A stretch of DNA of 64,000 bases from NIOZ-UU13 sp964417935. GTDB taxonomy: Bacteria > Planctomycetota > Phycisphaerae > Sedimentisphaerales > Anaerobacaceae. The stretch is taken from contig CAYQKF010000009.1 in the NCBI GenBank assembly GCA_964417935.1, forward strand, positions 1 through 64,000, given 5' to 3'. This document shows, in pieces, positions 17,017 to 26,659 of the stretch. Position 1 is the stretch's first letter, and each line of letters starts with the position of its first letter. Both the position numbers and the translations under genes were made by a program. Under the pieces are notes generated by a model. That model saw nothing but the letters and a program-made list of their open reading frames with translations. It was not told the origin of the DNA and did not search any database.

Positions 17017-19191
17017 CTAAGGATTAGGGTTGTCGATAGAAACAATGTGCATCTGGAATCTATCATCGGGCCAGTCCAATTTCTCAGCGACGGCCTGTGG
17101 GAATCGCCATCCGGAGTTGTCCTCCTGATAGAGCCGTATTTGACTTCGCTCGGCCGCCATCGCTACAGCCTGCTGTATATCCAGATAGCGCAGCACGTTG
17201 AGGAAGGTCGGGCCATCACGGTGTGAGTCGGGCAGATGCCACAGGTCGAGTCTGACAATGCCAGGCTCGAACAGTGAGGCATACAGCACGATGCCTGCCA
17301 TCTGGCCATTACTCTGTAGGGTCATCGGTACCTCTCCGGCCAAATCGAGGGTACGCAGCGTCTGAATCGCTCGCCGTACATCCCAAACCCGCATGCCGTC
17401 AATCGTCTGGCCGAGCAGCATAAACCGCCGGCGAATTTGTGTTCGCTTACGTTCATCTGTGTTCCAGGCAGTCGGCCCAATGCCACGCGGCGCCAGGTAC
17501 GCCAGCATGTCCTTATTATTCTTGAGCATTTCCTGACTGCGTTGAAAAGCGTTTTTATCCGGCTCAGGCAGCGTCTGGTCGCTAAGTTCGTCGGCAAAAC
17601 CCACGCGCATAGCGGCCAGCCACTTGGCCCACCCCTGTTCATCCAGTACGTTCAGTGTAACCATCCTGGGCTTATCGGGTCCGGCGCGGTGCGCCAGGTA
17701 TAAGCGCAGGCGAACATTAGGCTGGCTTGTGAAATCGAACGCACTGAAGTGAATAGCGCCGCGCTTGACAGAAAATAAGCACTCGATATCCAGCGGACCG
17801 GCCTGTGCCCGTTTCGGCCAGCCGAGGAACGACTTTTTCCGAAGCGCTTTCATCCAGGCTTTACGCTGCTTTGCCCATCTGACGGCTGATTGTGGCACGG
17901 AAAGTTGCGGGGCTTTTGGCACGAATGATTCGTGTATCCGTGTGTTTATCTGGTCGGTGGGCAGCTCGTCGAAAACCTTTAGCTGCTCCGGCTCAAAGAA
18001 AGGCACGGCCGGCTTGTCAATCAATGGGTTCTCGCCTTTGAGGAAGCGATTAAACCACACAAAAGCGTGTATGCGCAGCTCCTGCGTGTCCTTGTGGGGG
18101 CCTTCGGTGATATGCAGGCCGAGGTTTTTCTCGGCGTTGTACAGGCTATAGATTTTCCGCACCTTTTGGTGCAGGCGAGCAACGCCATCCAGCGGGAAGA
18201 TTGTATCCTTGTCGCTGTTAGAGATTAGAAGCGGTCGCGGCGCCATCAGTGCCGCTACGAGCGGATAGTCCCAGCGATAGGTATTGAGCAGATACATACA
18301 GTCGCAGTGGCCTTCGACACAGCCGTCCAAAACATGGTTCTGAAGATCGGTAACGCCTGCAACAGGCACAGCAGCTTTGATACGGTCATCGAGTGCGGCT
18401 ATCCACCAACTGTATGCACCGCCGCCGGAGCGCCCGGTTACGCCGACGCGGCTTATGTCCACCTCCTTGCGCGTTTGGAGATAATCCAGAGCGCGGATGC
18501 AGTTCCAGGCCTCAACACCTGCGGGCGTATAGCCGCGACTATTCCACCACCACATTTTGTACCGGTACGTGCCGTGATGAATTCCTTCGATCTCTCCCAA
18601 TTGGAGGGTATCAATAGTGAAGCAGACATAGCCGTGCCGTGCGAACCAGGCTGCATGGTGCTGATAGCGGACTTTATTTCCATAGCTGATATTATTTTTC
18701 TTGACGGCCCCGTGACCACAAACATAGAGGATAGCCGGTGCGGGTTCTTCGAGACCCTTAGGAATATACAGGTTGCCCGTTACGTAAAGGCCGGGTCTGG
18801 ATTGATAGTGAATCTTCTCGACGGTAAACTCGTCATGCTCGACCTTACCGGTGATAACGGGTTTGAGGTCGGTCTTTTCGCCAAGCGGCTCAAGCCCGAG
18901 CATCTCGAATAATTGCTTTCGATAAACCAATCGCTTTGTTTCCCAGTCCTCGATGGTTTTGATGTCTGCCAGGCATTGTTTGCTGAGCTTTGCCGTCTGG
19001 GCACGGAAGTATTCGGCAAGCATTTCGTCGCCGCGACTTGTGCCGATTACCGACCAGTCCGCAGCTAAGCATTGAAGAGACATAACCAACAACACTAATG
19101 TAGCACGAACAGCTTGTCCAGTCATAGTTGGACCGTGCAACTTAGAATTTCCAATTTCCGCTTTACAATTATCGTTAGCTTGCTGAGTCAT
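17017..19191 (-). CDS. Secreted alpha/beta-hydrolase (acetylxylan-esterase-like)
   Basis: A 724-residue exported hydrolase. The signal segment is T-L-V-L-L-V-M-S-L-Q-C-L-A-A near residues 31-44. The alpha/beta-hydrolase domain has an oxyanion region V-C-G-H-G, the nucleophile elbow G-R-S-G-G-G (Ser255), an Asp in S-N-S-D-K-D-T (327 or 329) and His366 in G-P-H-K-D-T. This resembles planctomycete acetylxylan-esterase/peptidase-like hydrolases, so removal of acyl groups from plant or algal glycans is inferred. The C-terminal 300 residues form an additional domain I do not recognise, probably a second degraded or accessory hydrolase-like region. GAGGG five bases before the ATG supports this start despite the long n-region. 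Confidence 0.75.
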   Translation of the reverse strand: MTQQANDNCKAEIGNSKLHGPTMTGQAVRATLVLLVMSLQCLAADWSVIGTSRGDEMLAEYFRAQTAKLSKQCLADIKTIEDWETKRLVYRKQLFEMLGLEPLGEKTDLKPVITGKVEHDEFTVEKIHYQSRPGLYVTGNLYIPKGLEEPAPAILYVCGHGAVKKNNISYGNKVRYQHHAAWFARHGYVCFTIDTLQLGEIEGIHHGTYRYKMWWWNSRGYTPAGVEAWNCIRALDYLQTRKEVDISRVGVTGRSGGGAYSWWIAALDDRIKAAVPVAGVTDLQNHVLDGCVEGHCDCMYLLNTYRWDYPLVAALMAPRPLLISNSDKDTIFPLDGVARLHQKVRKIYSLYNAEKNLGLHITEGPHKDTQELRIHAFVWFNRFLKGENPLIDKPAVPFFEPEQLKVFDELPTDQINTRIHESFVPKAPQLSVPQSAVRWAKQRKAWMKALRKKSFLGWPKRAQAGPLDIECLFSVKRGAIHFSAFDFTSQPNVRLRLYLAHRAGPDKPRMVTLNVLDEQGWAKWLAAMRVGFADELSDQTLPEPDKNAFQRSQEMLKNNKDMLAYLAPRGIGPTAWNTDERKRTQIRRRFMLLGQTIDGMRVWDVRRAIQTLRTLDLAGEVPMTLQSNGQMAGIVLYASLFEPGIVRLDLWHLPDSHRDGPTFLNVLRYLDIQQAVAMAAERSQIRLYQEDNSGWRFPQAVAEKLDWPDDRFQMHIVSIDNPNP

Positions 19192-19307
19192 GATACCCTC
19201 ACAAAAGATTTAAGAAGAAGCATAAAAGTTCTCTCCAAAAACAAAAAATAGTGTAATCTATTTACCTATAAATTACCAGCAAATATTTTTCAGTATGCTG
19301 GATACAT

Positions 19308-20375
19308 TCAGGATAACAACCACTTATGAAGATTGTCTTTGACAAAATCGTCATCAGTAAGATGCGGATAATTGCTCCTTATTCTATCAATCTTCTCGGC
19401 TTGTCCGGGTGAGAGTTGCTCGTCAGGATTAAGTGTGCTTAGCTCTTTCAAAAGGCCCTGTTGTTTCAAGACGTAAGATATACCCGGGATGCACCCGGCG
19501 AAATGGTTGTCAGCATCGAAAATTGCCTTATTAGCCAATGTCAATTGATTAGCCAATGTCAACATTTGCTGCGGGATCGGAATGTCGGACCCGCGAATGG
19601 TCTTAATACGAGTGAGGTATTCAACCGCCCTTCTGGTCCAGCAAGCCCACTGGCCCAGCAATCCGCCAACAATGTGAAGTGAAACCAGACGACCGTTGAT
19701 GTTAAACTCATACCGCGTTAGTAAATCGGAAATTATGTTGTCATCGTTGCCGGTATATAATGCGACCTCGCTTGCTCTGCCGGAATGGGCAATTGCTTCG
19801 AGAACATCAAGCGTTTGGTATCTGTTGAATGGTGAAATTTTGATAGCGAGGACGTCTGGTATCTCAACGAACTTTCGCCAAAACTCGATAGGCAGCACCA
19901 TCTTGCTTATGACTTCCTGTAGATAAAATCCCATAACCGGTATTATTTGGGCTACTTCTCTGGCATGGTCCACAAGCGCGTCAATCGATTTGCCTCTTAG
20001 AGCCGTGAGGCTAAGCAGTCCAAGATGATAGCCGAGGTCTTGGGCTAATCGGGCTTCTTTGAGAGCGTGGTTAGTGTCACCTACTATGCCTGCAATCATT
20101 ATCGGTTCACCGAGATCTGTGGACACGGCAAATTTACGAGCTGTCTCGATGGCTAATTCCAGCACCGGGTGGTATAAACCTATTTCCGAATTATGGATAG
20201 CAAACTGGGTAGTGTGGACACCTACCGCCAAACCACCTGCGCCGGAAGCTAAATAATAGCGGGTCAACGCTTTTTGACGCCGCTCGTCGAGCTTTCTATC
20301 GTTCTTTAGAGCCAGCGGATGAGCAGGAATCACACAACCCGAACGCAGCGTATCAATTATGTTCAAATCCAACAT
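19308..20375 (-). CDS. DapA-like (DHDPS/NAL family) aldolase
   Basis: A 355-residue class I aldolase of the dihydrodipicolinate synthase/N-acetylneuraminate lyase family, longer than DapA (about 290). The Schiff-base Lys is probably in A-I-K-I-S-P-F-N-R-Y, after strand L-A. The tyrosine of DapA appears as G-F-Y-L-Q-E. It is the last gene of a leftward trio with an epimerase-like protein (12-bp gap) and an Nramp-like transporter. Catabolism of a keto-sugar acid or similar substrate is inferred from this context; the substrate is unknown. AAGG nine bases before the ATG supports the start. Confidence 0.72.
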   Translation of the reverse strand: MLDLNIIDTLRSGCVIPAHPLALKNDRKLDERRQKALTRYYLASGAGGLAVGVHTTQFAIHNSEIGLYHPVLELAIETARKFAVSTDLGEPIMIAGIVGDTNHALKEARLAQDLGYHLGLLSLTALRGKSIDALVDHAREVAQIIPVMGFYLQEVISKMVLPIEFWRKFVEIPDVLAIKISPFNRYQTLDVLEAIAHSGRASEVALYTGNDDNIISDLLTRYEFNINGRLVSLHIVGGLLGQWACWTRRAVEYLTRIKTIRGSDIPIPQQMLTLANQLTLANKAIFDADNHFAGCIPGISYVLKQQGLLKELSTLNPDEQLSPGQAEKIDRIRSNYPHLTDDDFVKDNLHKWLLS

Positions 20376-20386
20376 AAAAGATGGCC

Positions 20387-21406
20387 TTAAAATTTACCAT
20401 TACGAATATTGTACTTGGTCGGCTTGTTTAAAACCTTCTTACCTGATTTTACCCATTTGACAATCAGAGACACCATCTCCTCAAGCGTCGTCTGCGGATA
20501 GCCAAACATGCTGAAACAGAAAGACGCGTTTGAAAGCAGAGCTGTTCGCGCCTTCTGAGATACAAATCTCGGTTTGGTATTCAGCTCTTTGCCGATTTTC
20601 TCAGCAAGTTGACGAACCAACACGGTATCCGGCCCTGTAACATTAAGAATAGTCGGTGGTGATTTTGCAAGACTAATAGAACGGATGATATAATCATTGG
20701 CATCTCTCTGCCAAATCAGATTAACCGCTCCCGTAGTCAGGTCAACAGGTTCACCATTTATAATCCTGCGGGTAAGGTCAACAATAATGCCATATCGAGG
20801 TTCGTTGGCGTAATTGAGCCTGACCAGTGTCATCGGTGTATTGTGAAGCTGCGAGAAATATTCAAATATTCGTTCTCTGCCGAGGCACGACTGGGCATAT
20901 TCGCCTACCGGGTCGGGAGCAGTTTCTTCGGATGCTCCGCCACTATTGATGTCAACCAAAGGATAAACATTGCCGGTGGAGAAAACCACAATGCGCGAGT
21001 CCTTATAATGCTGCGCTACAAGACCCGGCAGAAAGCTGTTCAGCGCCCATGTCAACGGCTGATTACCGGTAGAACCGAACTTCATACCAACCAAATAGAA
21101 TACATTTTCTACGTCGGGCAACTTCGAATAAAGTGACTCATCCAGCAAGTCAGCCTGGATGATTTTAATTCCCGCCCGCTCGATTCTGGTTCGGACGGCC
21201 TTGTTGCTGAATCGAGAGACGGCATAAATATTTTTGCCGCTTGATGCCTTCCTGAGCATCATCGCCAATGTTGGTCCCATCTTGCCGCCTGCGCCCAGGA
21301 CGACGATGTCACCGCTTAAATCGGCGAGTATGTCCTTTGTCGCCTCCGAAGGCTCGCTAAGGCAATTTTCCAGGCCCGATTCGTCCAATGCGGATATGTC
21401 TGTCAT
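20387..21406 (-). CDS. NAD-dependent epimerase/dehydratase-like protein
   Basis: A 339-residue extended short-chain dehydrogenase fold. The nucleotide-binding motif is G-A-G-G-K-M-G-P. V-F-S-T-G-N-V-Y-P and E-E-T-A-P-D-P follow, as in sugar epimerases. The active-site Y-x-x-x-K is altered: it reads Y-A-Q-S-C-L-G-R-E, so the Lys is Cys. Such a protein may bind NAD(P) and a sugar without normal epimerase chemistry. It sits between the aldolase and the Nramp-like transporter in a probable operon. The start at 21406 is preferred (AGGAG about 11 bases upstream) over an upstream M at 21451. Confidence 0.65.
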   Translation of the reverse strand: MTDISALDESGLENCLSEPSEATKDILADLSGDIVVLGAGGKMGPTLAMMLRKASSGKNIYAVSRFSNKAVRTRIERAGIKIIQADLLDESLYSKLPDVENVFYLVGMKFGSTGNQPLTWALNSFLPGLVAQHYKDSRIVVFSTGNVYPLVDINSGGASEETAPDPVGEYAQSCLGRERIFEYFSQLHNTPMTLVRLNYANEPRYGIIVDLTRRIINGEPVDLTTGAVNLIWQRDANDYIIRSISLAKSPPTILNVTGPDTVLVRQLAEKIGKELNTKPRFVSQKARTALLSNASFCFSMFGYPQTTLEEMVSLIVKWVKSGKKVLNKPTKYNIRNGKF

Positions 21407-21467
21407 ACGTCTGTTTTCTCCTGGGCCGGCGTTTAGGTTTCTGACTTGCACCTCTTAACGGAGGCGA

Positions 21468-22811
21468 TTAAGTCAGGGTGAGCACCAGCCGAATCAAGAC
21501 CCTTATGGCCATAAGCACGACGACGAGCAGACCAAGACCGCCGAGGATGTTGAGGACGATGGTATTGCGGCGGCTGCCCATAATGTCTTTTCGGTTCGCC
21601 AGCCAGAGTATTGTAGCGGCCATGAGCGGATTGCCTATGACCGTAAGGGCCTGGCCGAAAATGATGGCGTCCACCTTCTTGATGGGTGTGTGCACTATAA
21701 TCATAGCTACAACCATTCCAATCAGCAGGACGACTACCGTGAATCGTCGGGACCAGGGGTCGCTTAATTTTGCAGGCTTTCCGAGACCATCGGCCAGGAT
21801 GCTGCCGCCAATCATCGCGTTGATGACAAAGGGGTTCATCGCCACGGCGAGGAGTCCCACGCAGAATATGCCGTGGGCGAACCTGCTGCCGAGCATAGGC
21901 TGCAGTTGAGTCGCCAGGACACTGATGTCGTTAGCGGGCTTGCCAATCTCATGAAGGACGGCCGCGCCCGTCATCATAATAATAGCGCTGATGCCCGTGA
22001 GTACGGCGACCCCGGCGACCGAGTCACCTATGCTCCGGCTGTATTCTTTGATAGTCCAGCCTTTCTCCCGGACGAGGTTGCCCTGGTAAAGTGCGCCGGC
22101 AACAGAAAACGTTGTGCCCAGCAGTGAGGCCACAAGAATCATCGGATCGGTTATACCGGTTTCGCTGCGGCTGGGGAAGCCAAGAGAAATTCCCTCGGGC
22201 AGGCCCGGGAGCAGGCCTTTGAAAATATCGAGCAGATTGGGGCGGACGATGAAAAGATTCACCAGAAAGCATATCAGGATAAGGGCCACCATAAATTTCA
22301 TAACGCGTTCAAGTGCCCGATACACCTGTCTCAACGTGAAGACTAGCGCAATGATTGCAGCATTGAATGCCAACAGCACGCCGGTGTTAATGAGGTTTCT
22401 GGTGTGCGGAGTCATTTGCTCCAGATCTCCGAAGATGCGGGCCACGCCGAGGGTGTCAGCGGCAGCGATGACGGCGAGATTGTTGGAGAACTGAAAGGCG
22501 GTGCAAATAAGGCAGAGATTGATGCCGACGATGGCAGCGGCCGGTCGGCCTAAACGCCGGGCTACCAGTGTGCAGGGCGTGGCACCTCCCACGACGCCGA
22601 TGCGTGCGGCGGTGGTCATATAGGTGCCCATAAGGATTCCGGTCATAATAAGCAGCCAAAGCAGCTCAAATCCGTACTTTGCGCCGATGTTTGAGCTGAT
22701 TAACAGGCTTCCAGGCCCGAACACTACGCATGCGGTAATGAGAGCCGGTCCAATCGACCGCCACAACGGAGGACGACGTGCAGGTTCTGAATCTACAAGT
22801 GGCTCGGACAT
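21468..22811 (-). CDS. Nramp-family transporter lacking the metal-binding motifs
   Basis: A 447-residue membrane protein with about 11 hydrophobic segments and the Nramp fold signature. In canonical Nramp/MntH the first helix carries D-P-G-N and the sixth M-P-H. Here they read V-F-G-P-G-S and T-F-S-V-A-G-A, so all four metal ligands are absent. It may move an organic substrate or a different ion. Its operon partners are an aldolase and an epimerase-like enzyme, which favours uptake of their substrate. The ATG at 22811 with AAGGA nine bases upstream is preferred over a TTG at 22844. Confidence 0.7.
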   Translation of the reverse strand: MSEPLVDSEPARRPPLWRSIGPALITACVVFGPGSLLISSNIGAKYGFELLWLLIMTGILMGTYMTTAARIGVVGGATPCTLVARRLGRPAAAIVGINLCLICTAFQFSNNLAVIAAADTLGVARIFGDLEQMTPHTRNLINTGVLLAFNAAIIALVFTLRQVYRALERVMKFMVALILICFLVNLFIVRPNLLDIFKGLLPGLPEGISLGFPSRSETGITDPMILVASLLGTTFSVAGALYQGNLVREKGWTIKEYSRSIGDSVAGVAVLTGISAIIMMTGAAVLHEIGKPANDISVLATQLQPMLGSRFAHGIFCVGLLAVAMNPFVINAMIGGSILADGLGKPAKLSDPWSRRFTVVVLLIGMVVAMIIVHTPIKKVDAIIFGQALTVIGNPLMAATILWLANRKDIMGSRRNTIVLNILGGLGLLVVVLMAIRVLIRLVLTLT

Positions 22812-23055
22812 AAAGTGCTTCCTTGTAAACCGAATTTCAATCAATCAAACCCAAATCATAACAGAGGGTGAACTCTTGGACAAGTACTTTGTCTTCGCAA
22901 TGAAAACCTTATTGTCCATAACTACCCATCAAAGCAGCTTTTTAGCCACCTCAAAATGCTCAAACAACTGCCTCCTTGCGGAATCCCTGATTCAGAGGGT
23001 TTTTTCTTGATTTCTGTGAGTCATATCTGTATTCCGTAATGATGTACTCGATATG

Positions 23056-23088
23056 TTGGAAGGGGTCGAATCCTTCCAAATGTTTTTT
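23056..23088 (+). terminator. Hairpin with T-run before nhaC
   Basis: A perfect 8-bp stem TTGGAAGG / CCTTCCAA (23056-23063 with 23072-23079) is followed shortly by TTTTTT (23083-23088). With no gene on the plus strand just upstream, it may be an attenuator in the leader of the antiporter gene. The rest of 22845-23156 is the divergent promoter space, and I see no clear -35/-10 there. Confidence 0.4.
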
Positions 23089-23156
23089 GAAGCAATATCT
23101 ATAGGAGATAAGGCAAGTGTATTATCTTCAACGCCAATATTAAGAATAGCAGTCAG

Positions 23157-24866
23157 TTGAAATCAAAAGCGTTCACAAAAAGTGCGGCAGCGGTTATTAT
23201 CTTTGGGTGTATATGCGCTCTGACCGCTTACTTTGCGCCGGTTGGCAAGCAAAATTCACAAACAGGCGTGTGGTATAGCGTTATCCCTCCTGTACTGGCA
23301 ATTTTGCTGGCTTTTTTGACACGCCATGTCCTCCTGAGTTTGGGAATTGCCATTGTGGCAGGTGGTGTGTTAACTCAGGTTCCGCAAAGCCCCTTGAGTA
23401 CCGCCGTCTGGTTGGAGGGATTCAAATCAGTAGGCATATATGTAGCAGATACCGTTACAAGCAGAACGAATTTGCAGATCCTTGCGTTCCTCCCTCCCAT
23501 TTTCGTGATGGTAGAGATAGTTATTGCCTCGGGAGGTTTTAATGGGGTCATTGTGTGGCTCTTGAAGTGGGTAAAAGGCAGAAAATCTGCTCAAACGGCT
23601 ACCGCTCTGATGGGAATACTATGCTTCATCGACGACTATACTAATGCGATAATCGTAGGCTCGATGATGCAGCCAATCACCGACCGGTTTCGCGTCAGTC
23701 GCGAAAAGCTTGCTTTTATTGTCGATGCCACAAGCGCACCTGTGGCGGGTCTTGCCGTTATCAGTACCTGGATTGCCTATGAAGTAGGCCTCCTTACCGA
23801 AATCGGGCAGGAGCTGGGTATTGACAAGAGCGGATATTCAATGTTCTTTGACGCCCTGAGTTTTCGTTTCTACTGTCTGTTGATGCTCGCTTTTGTTTTC
23901 GTGCATATCATTCTGGGCCGGGACTTCGGTCCGATGAAAACCGCGGAAGACTCGGCCAGGACAAATGCGCCCGGCGAAAACAGCCAAGCCGGCCCGTCCC
24001 AAAACGCTCCTGATTCAAGCCCACCAGCCGTCGCGCAACAATCCGCCCGGGCAATCAAGGCCCTTATCCCGTTGGGCGGACTTATATTGTTTCATATCAC
24101 CGGACTTTGGGTCGATGGCGGCGGCCCTGCTATGCTCAGACAAGGCGGTTCGCTCCTCAACTGGATTTACTGGCGCGACGTTATTAGTGCCGCCGAGAAC
24201 ACCCACCTTATTCTCGACTTCGCAGCGCTCTTCGGCCTGGCATTGGCCTTGCTATGCTCGCAGCTCTTCGGGTCGCTGAGTATCCCCGTCATAAGCAATT
24301 GCTTCAAGCGGGGCGTCAAGCGGGCTATGATACCATTCGTCATACTTATTCTCGCCTGGTCGCTCAAGAATTGCTGTGACAGCCTAAAAACGGGAGAGTT
24401 CCTGACGGCAATTCTGGTCGGCAGAGTCTCACCTCATTGGTTTCCGCCGGCAGTTTTCCTCGTTGCCTCCGTGACCTCATTTGCCACAGGCACAAGCTAC
24501 GGAACGATGGCCATCCTCATCCCCACTGCCATTCCAGTCGCCTTCGCACTCGACGGGAACACCTATGGCCTGACCACAATGATAAGCCTTGGCGCTGTCC
24601 TGGATGGCGCAATCTTCGGCGACCACTGCTCGCCCATCTCCGACACGACAATTATGAGCTCCATTGCCAGCTCTTGCGACCTCATAGAGCACGTTCGCAC
24701 GCAATTGCCCTATAGTCTGTTTGTCGCCGGACTCGCTTTGCTCTTCGCTTACCTTCCCAGCGCTCTTGGCCTTGCGCCGGGATGGAGCTTCGTCCTGGCA
24801 ATATCAGTTATGCTATGCTTTTTCGTCATCCTGTCTCGAAGCAAACCGAATGAGCGAAGCGAATGA
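23157..24866 (+). CDS. NhaC-family Na+/H+ antiporter
   Basis: A 569-residue inner-membrane protein of the NhaC antiporter family with about 12-13 hydrophobic helices. Family features include F-I-D-D-Y-T-N-A, P-V-A-G-L-A-V-I-S-T-W, T-S-Y-G-T-M-A-I-L-I-P and G-D-H-C-S-P-I-S-D-T-T. A hydrophilic, Ala/Pro/Ser-rich loop near residues 265-300 separates the two halves. Transport of sodium (or a carboxylate plus sodium) against protons is the family role. The TTG start has only a weak ribosome-binding site, but no good ATG follows before the first helix. Confidence 0.8.
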   Translation: MKSKAFTKSAAAVIIFGCICALTAYFAPVGKQNSQTGVWYSVIPPVLAILLAFLTRHVLLSLGIAIVAGGVLTQVPQSPLSTAVWLEGFKSVGIYVADTVTSRTNLQILAFLPPIFVMVEIVIASGGFNGVIVWLLKWVKGRKSAQTATALMGILCFIDDYTNAIIVGSMMQPITDRFRVSREKLAFIVDATSAPVAGLAVISTWIAYEVGLLTEIGQELGIDKSGYSMFFDALSFRFYCLLMLAFVFVHIILGRDFGPMKTAEDSARTNAPGENSQAGPSQNAPDSSPPAVAQQSARAIKALIPLGGLILFHITGLWVDGGGPAMLRQGGSLLNWIYWRDVISAAENTHLILDFAALFGLALALLCSQLFGSLSIPVISNCFKRGVKRAMIPFVILILAWSLKNCCDSLKTGEFLTAILVGRVSPHWFPPAVFLVASVTSFATGTSYGTMAILIPTAIPVAFALDGNTYGLTTMISLGAVLDGAIFGDHCSPISDTTIMSSIASSCDLIEHVRTQLPYSLFVAGLALLFAYLPSALGLAPGWSFVLAISVMLCFFVILSRSKPNERSE

Positions 24867-24928
24867 AGTGGATGCGAAAAATCATCCAACTTTAACTCGA
24901 TTCATGGAACAAATTGGAAGGAGAAAAC

Positions 24929-25201
24929 ATGGAATATGTTCTTGCTGTAAGCCGAGTCCGCATGGCGGGTTTGGCGGAATTAATTCTCATCCTCTTCATA
25001 GTATTCATTGTACTGGCATTCACTGCCTTAAAGGTATTCAGCTTTTGTAGGATATTTTCAAAGGCGGGCTACAGTTGGGCTTTCGGCTTACTTATGCTCC
25101 TGCCGTTCTCAAAAGTAGTTATACCTCTAATCCTTGCTTCGATGGACTGGCCGGTTTGTAAAGAAATTCGCCTGTTCAAGCAAGAGCAGAGTAGCGGCTA
25201 A
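24929..25201 (+). CDS. Small two-helix membrane protein
   Basis: A 90-residue protein with two hydrophobic segments (about 13-37 and 45-72) and a charged tail. The ATG at 24929 has AAGGAG six bases upstream, so translation is plausible. It lies 62 bp after the antiporter gene on the same strand. I do not recognise a family; it looks like a small membrane protein of the kind often found beside transporters. Confidence 0.6.
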   Translation: MEYVLAVSRVRMAGLAELILILFIVFIVLAFTALKVFSFCRIFSKAGYSWAFGLLMLLPFSKVVIPLILASMDWPVCKEIRLFKQEQSSG

Positions 25202-25255
25202 ATGAAAAAAGAAAAATCCCTCTCTGACAACGAAAAGGTACTCCATAGTATCGAT

Positions 25256-25420
25256 TTATGCAGGATGGTGATATGGAATCTTAATAAGCGTTCGCTTCTT
25301 AGCCATCTGCCCGCGATGTACATGACAGTAAGCCTCATGGTTATAGATACTTAAGATATGCTTGCAGTGCGGAAACATGCATGTCCTGCCATCAGCCGAA
25401 GTCTTTAGTTTTTTTGCCAT
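25256..25420 (-). CDS. Small zinc-ribbon-like protein
   Basis: A 54-residue basic protein with the pattern C-x5-C (C-M-F-P-H-C is C-x4-C) followed by Y-C-H-V-H-R, giving C-x4-C-x12-C-x-H spacing that suits one bound zinc ion. The ATG at 25420 has a perfect AGGAG five bases upstream, which rules out the longer reading. A nucleic-acid-binding role is plausible for a lysine-rich zinc ribbon, but the partner is unknown. Confidence 0.65.
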   Translation of the reverse strand: MAKKLKTSADGRTCMFPHCKHILSIYNHEAYCHVHRGQMAKKRTLIKIPYHHPA

Positions 25421-25448
25421 CGTTACTCCTATTAGGTAAATCACCAAG

Positions 25449-25963
25449 CAGAAAAGCTCTTCTAAAGGTTAGTTGTCTTCGTCTGGGGCCTAATGATTTC
25501 TAATCTTCATGTATTTATCATTATACCAAATTATTGGGCTTTATCAAGCAATCTTGTCTTATTTTTCTTTTTATTTTGGGGCAAACTCCTTGAACAATTC
25601 TGTTGTAGTCCTTGAGCCGTTAGCACTCAGCGATTATTACAGTTCGCTAAGGCGGTGTTGGTGGAGGGGTTGCTGGGGTGAGGATATTTTTTTCTGCAGG
25701 GGCAAACCATGCAACTACAGGTCAGACGGCACACCCCAGCGACCCTAAGTGTTTGAGCGAGAAGCTATGGCGAAGGGTATACTCATATCAATGATTTTTT
25801 GAAATATTTTCTTACCCGCATTTACAGGCGATAATCACACTCCTCAATAGTAGCTGTTTGGCTGAAACTATCAGTTGAATTAAGACAGGTGATTGTTAGA
25901 ATACTGTGGTGAAAGTGCAAGCAATGTATCGAGAGACGGTTGGCTGTGAGGAATTAAGGAACA
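25449..25963. other. Intergenic stretch with one inverted repeat
   Basis: No credible gene in about 515 bp. GCTGGGGTG (25672-25680) and CACCCCAGC (25732-25740) are perfect inverted repeats 51 bp apart, and could form a hairpin with an imperfect loop. I found no convincing promoter. Confidence 0.4.
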
Positions 25964-26581
25964 ATGGTAAAGAGCAAGAAAAACAGTTGGGTAGCATGGT
26001 CAGAAGATGAGGTTAAGCTGCTAAAGAAACTTTTCCCACGTGGAAGAGCAAGGGAAATAGCTGAGCAAACTGGAAGGTCTCTGGCAACGGTAAGACAAAA
26101 AGCATACAACATGGGGATTAAAACAAGGGAATGTCATCGGTGGTCAGCCAATGAAATCAAGCTACTCAAGAAACTTTACCCGACTGAGGACACGCAAAGC
26201 ATAGCTGATAAACTTGGGCAGCCTTTGCAGTCGGTGAAAGCAATAGCATATCTCAACGGCCTCAAAAAAGTGGGAACAGCTACCGTTTGGTCAAGACAAG
26301 AGGACACTCTCCTTAAGAAACTATACCCACATAATAGCCTGCGAGATATAGCGAACCAGCTTGGACGGACTGTCCCGGCGGTAACGGGCAGAGCACACAA
26401 ATTGGGAATTAGCAAACCAAAGCGTATCTGGTCAAAGAAAGAGCTTAACCTGCTAAGGAAATTATATCCAAGTAGAACGGCACAACAAATAGCCGACCGG
26501 ATTGGAAGAACAGTACTGGCGACAAGATTGAGAATAGTCAAATTGGGCCTAAGGAAAAGAAAGCGAAAAGCAAAAATGTAA
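25964..26581 (+). CDS. Protein of four tandem SANT/HTH-like repeats
   Basis: A 205-residue basic protein built from four repeats of about 45-48 residues (starting near 9, 56, 101 and 148). Each has the plan W-[S]-x2-E-x2-L-L-K-K-L-[Y/F]-P-x6-I-A-x3-G-R-[S/T]-x2-[A/S]-[V/T]-x3-A-x3-G-[I/L]. This is a helix-turn-helix of the Myb/SANT or sigma-region-4 type. With a K/R-rich C-terminus it almost certainly binds DNA along an extended site. A single-repeat version is common in bacteria and phages; four in a row is unusual. AAGGA precedes the ATG. Confidence 0.72.
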   Translation: MVKSKKNSWVAWSEDEVKLLKKLFPRGRAREIAEQTGRSLATVRQKAYNMGIKTRECHRWSANEIKLLKKLYPTEDTQSIADKLGQPLQSVKAIAYLNGLKKVGTATVWSRQEDTLLKKLYPHNSLRDIANQLGRTVPAVTGRAHKLGISKPKRIWSKKELNLLRKLYPSRTAQQIADRIGRTVLATRLRIVKLGLRKRKRKAKM

Positions 26582-26659
26582 AACTCCTTACCTCTCCGAG
26601 CCTCAGTATAACACACCTTTGCCCAAAGTCCATAAGTAATCCCTTGGAAACGACTTACT

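Noticed and set aside
25201..25338. 45-codon frame MKKEKSLSDNEKV... opposite the zinc-ribbon gene
   Set aside because: It overlaps the zinc-ribbon gene antisense, has no Shine-Dalgarno of its own and no recognisable features.
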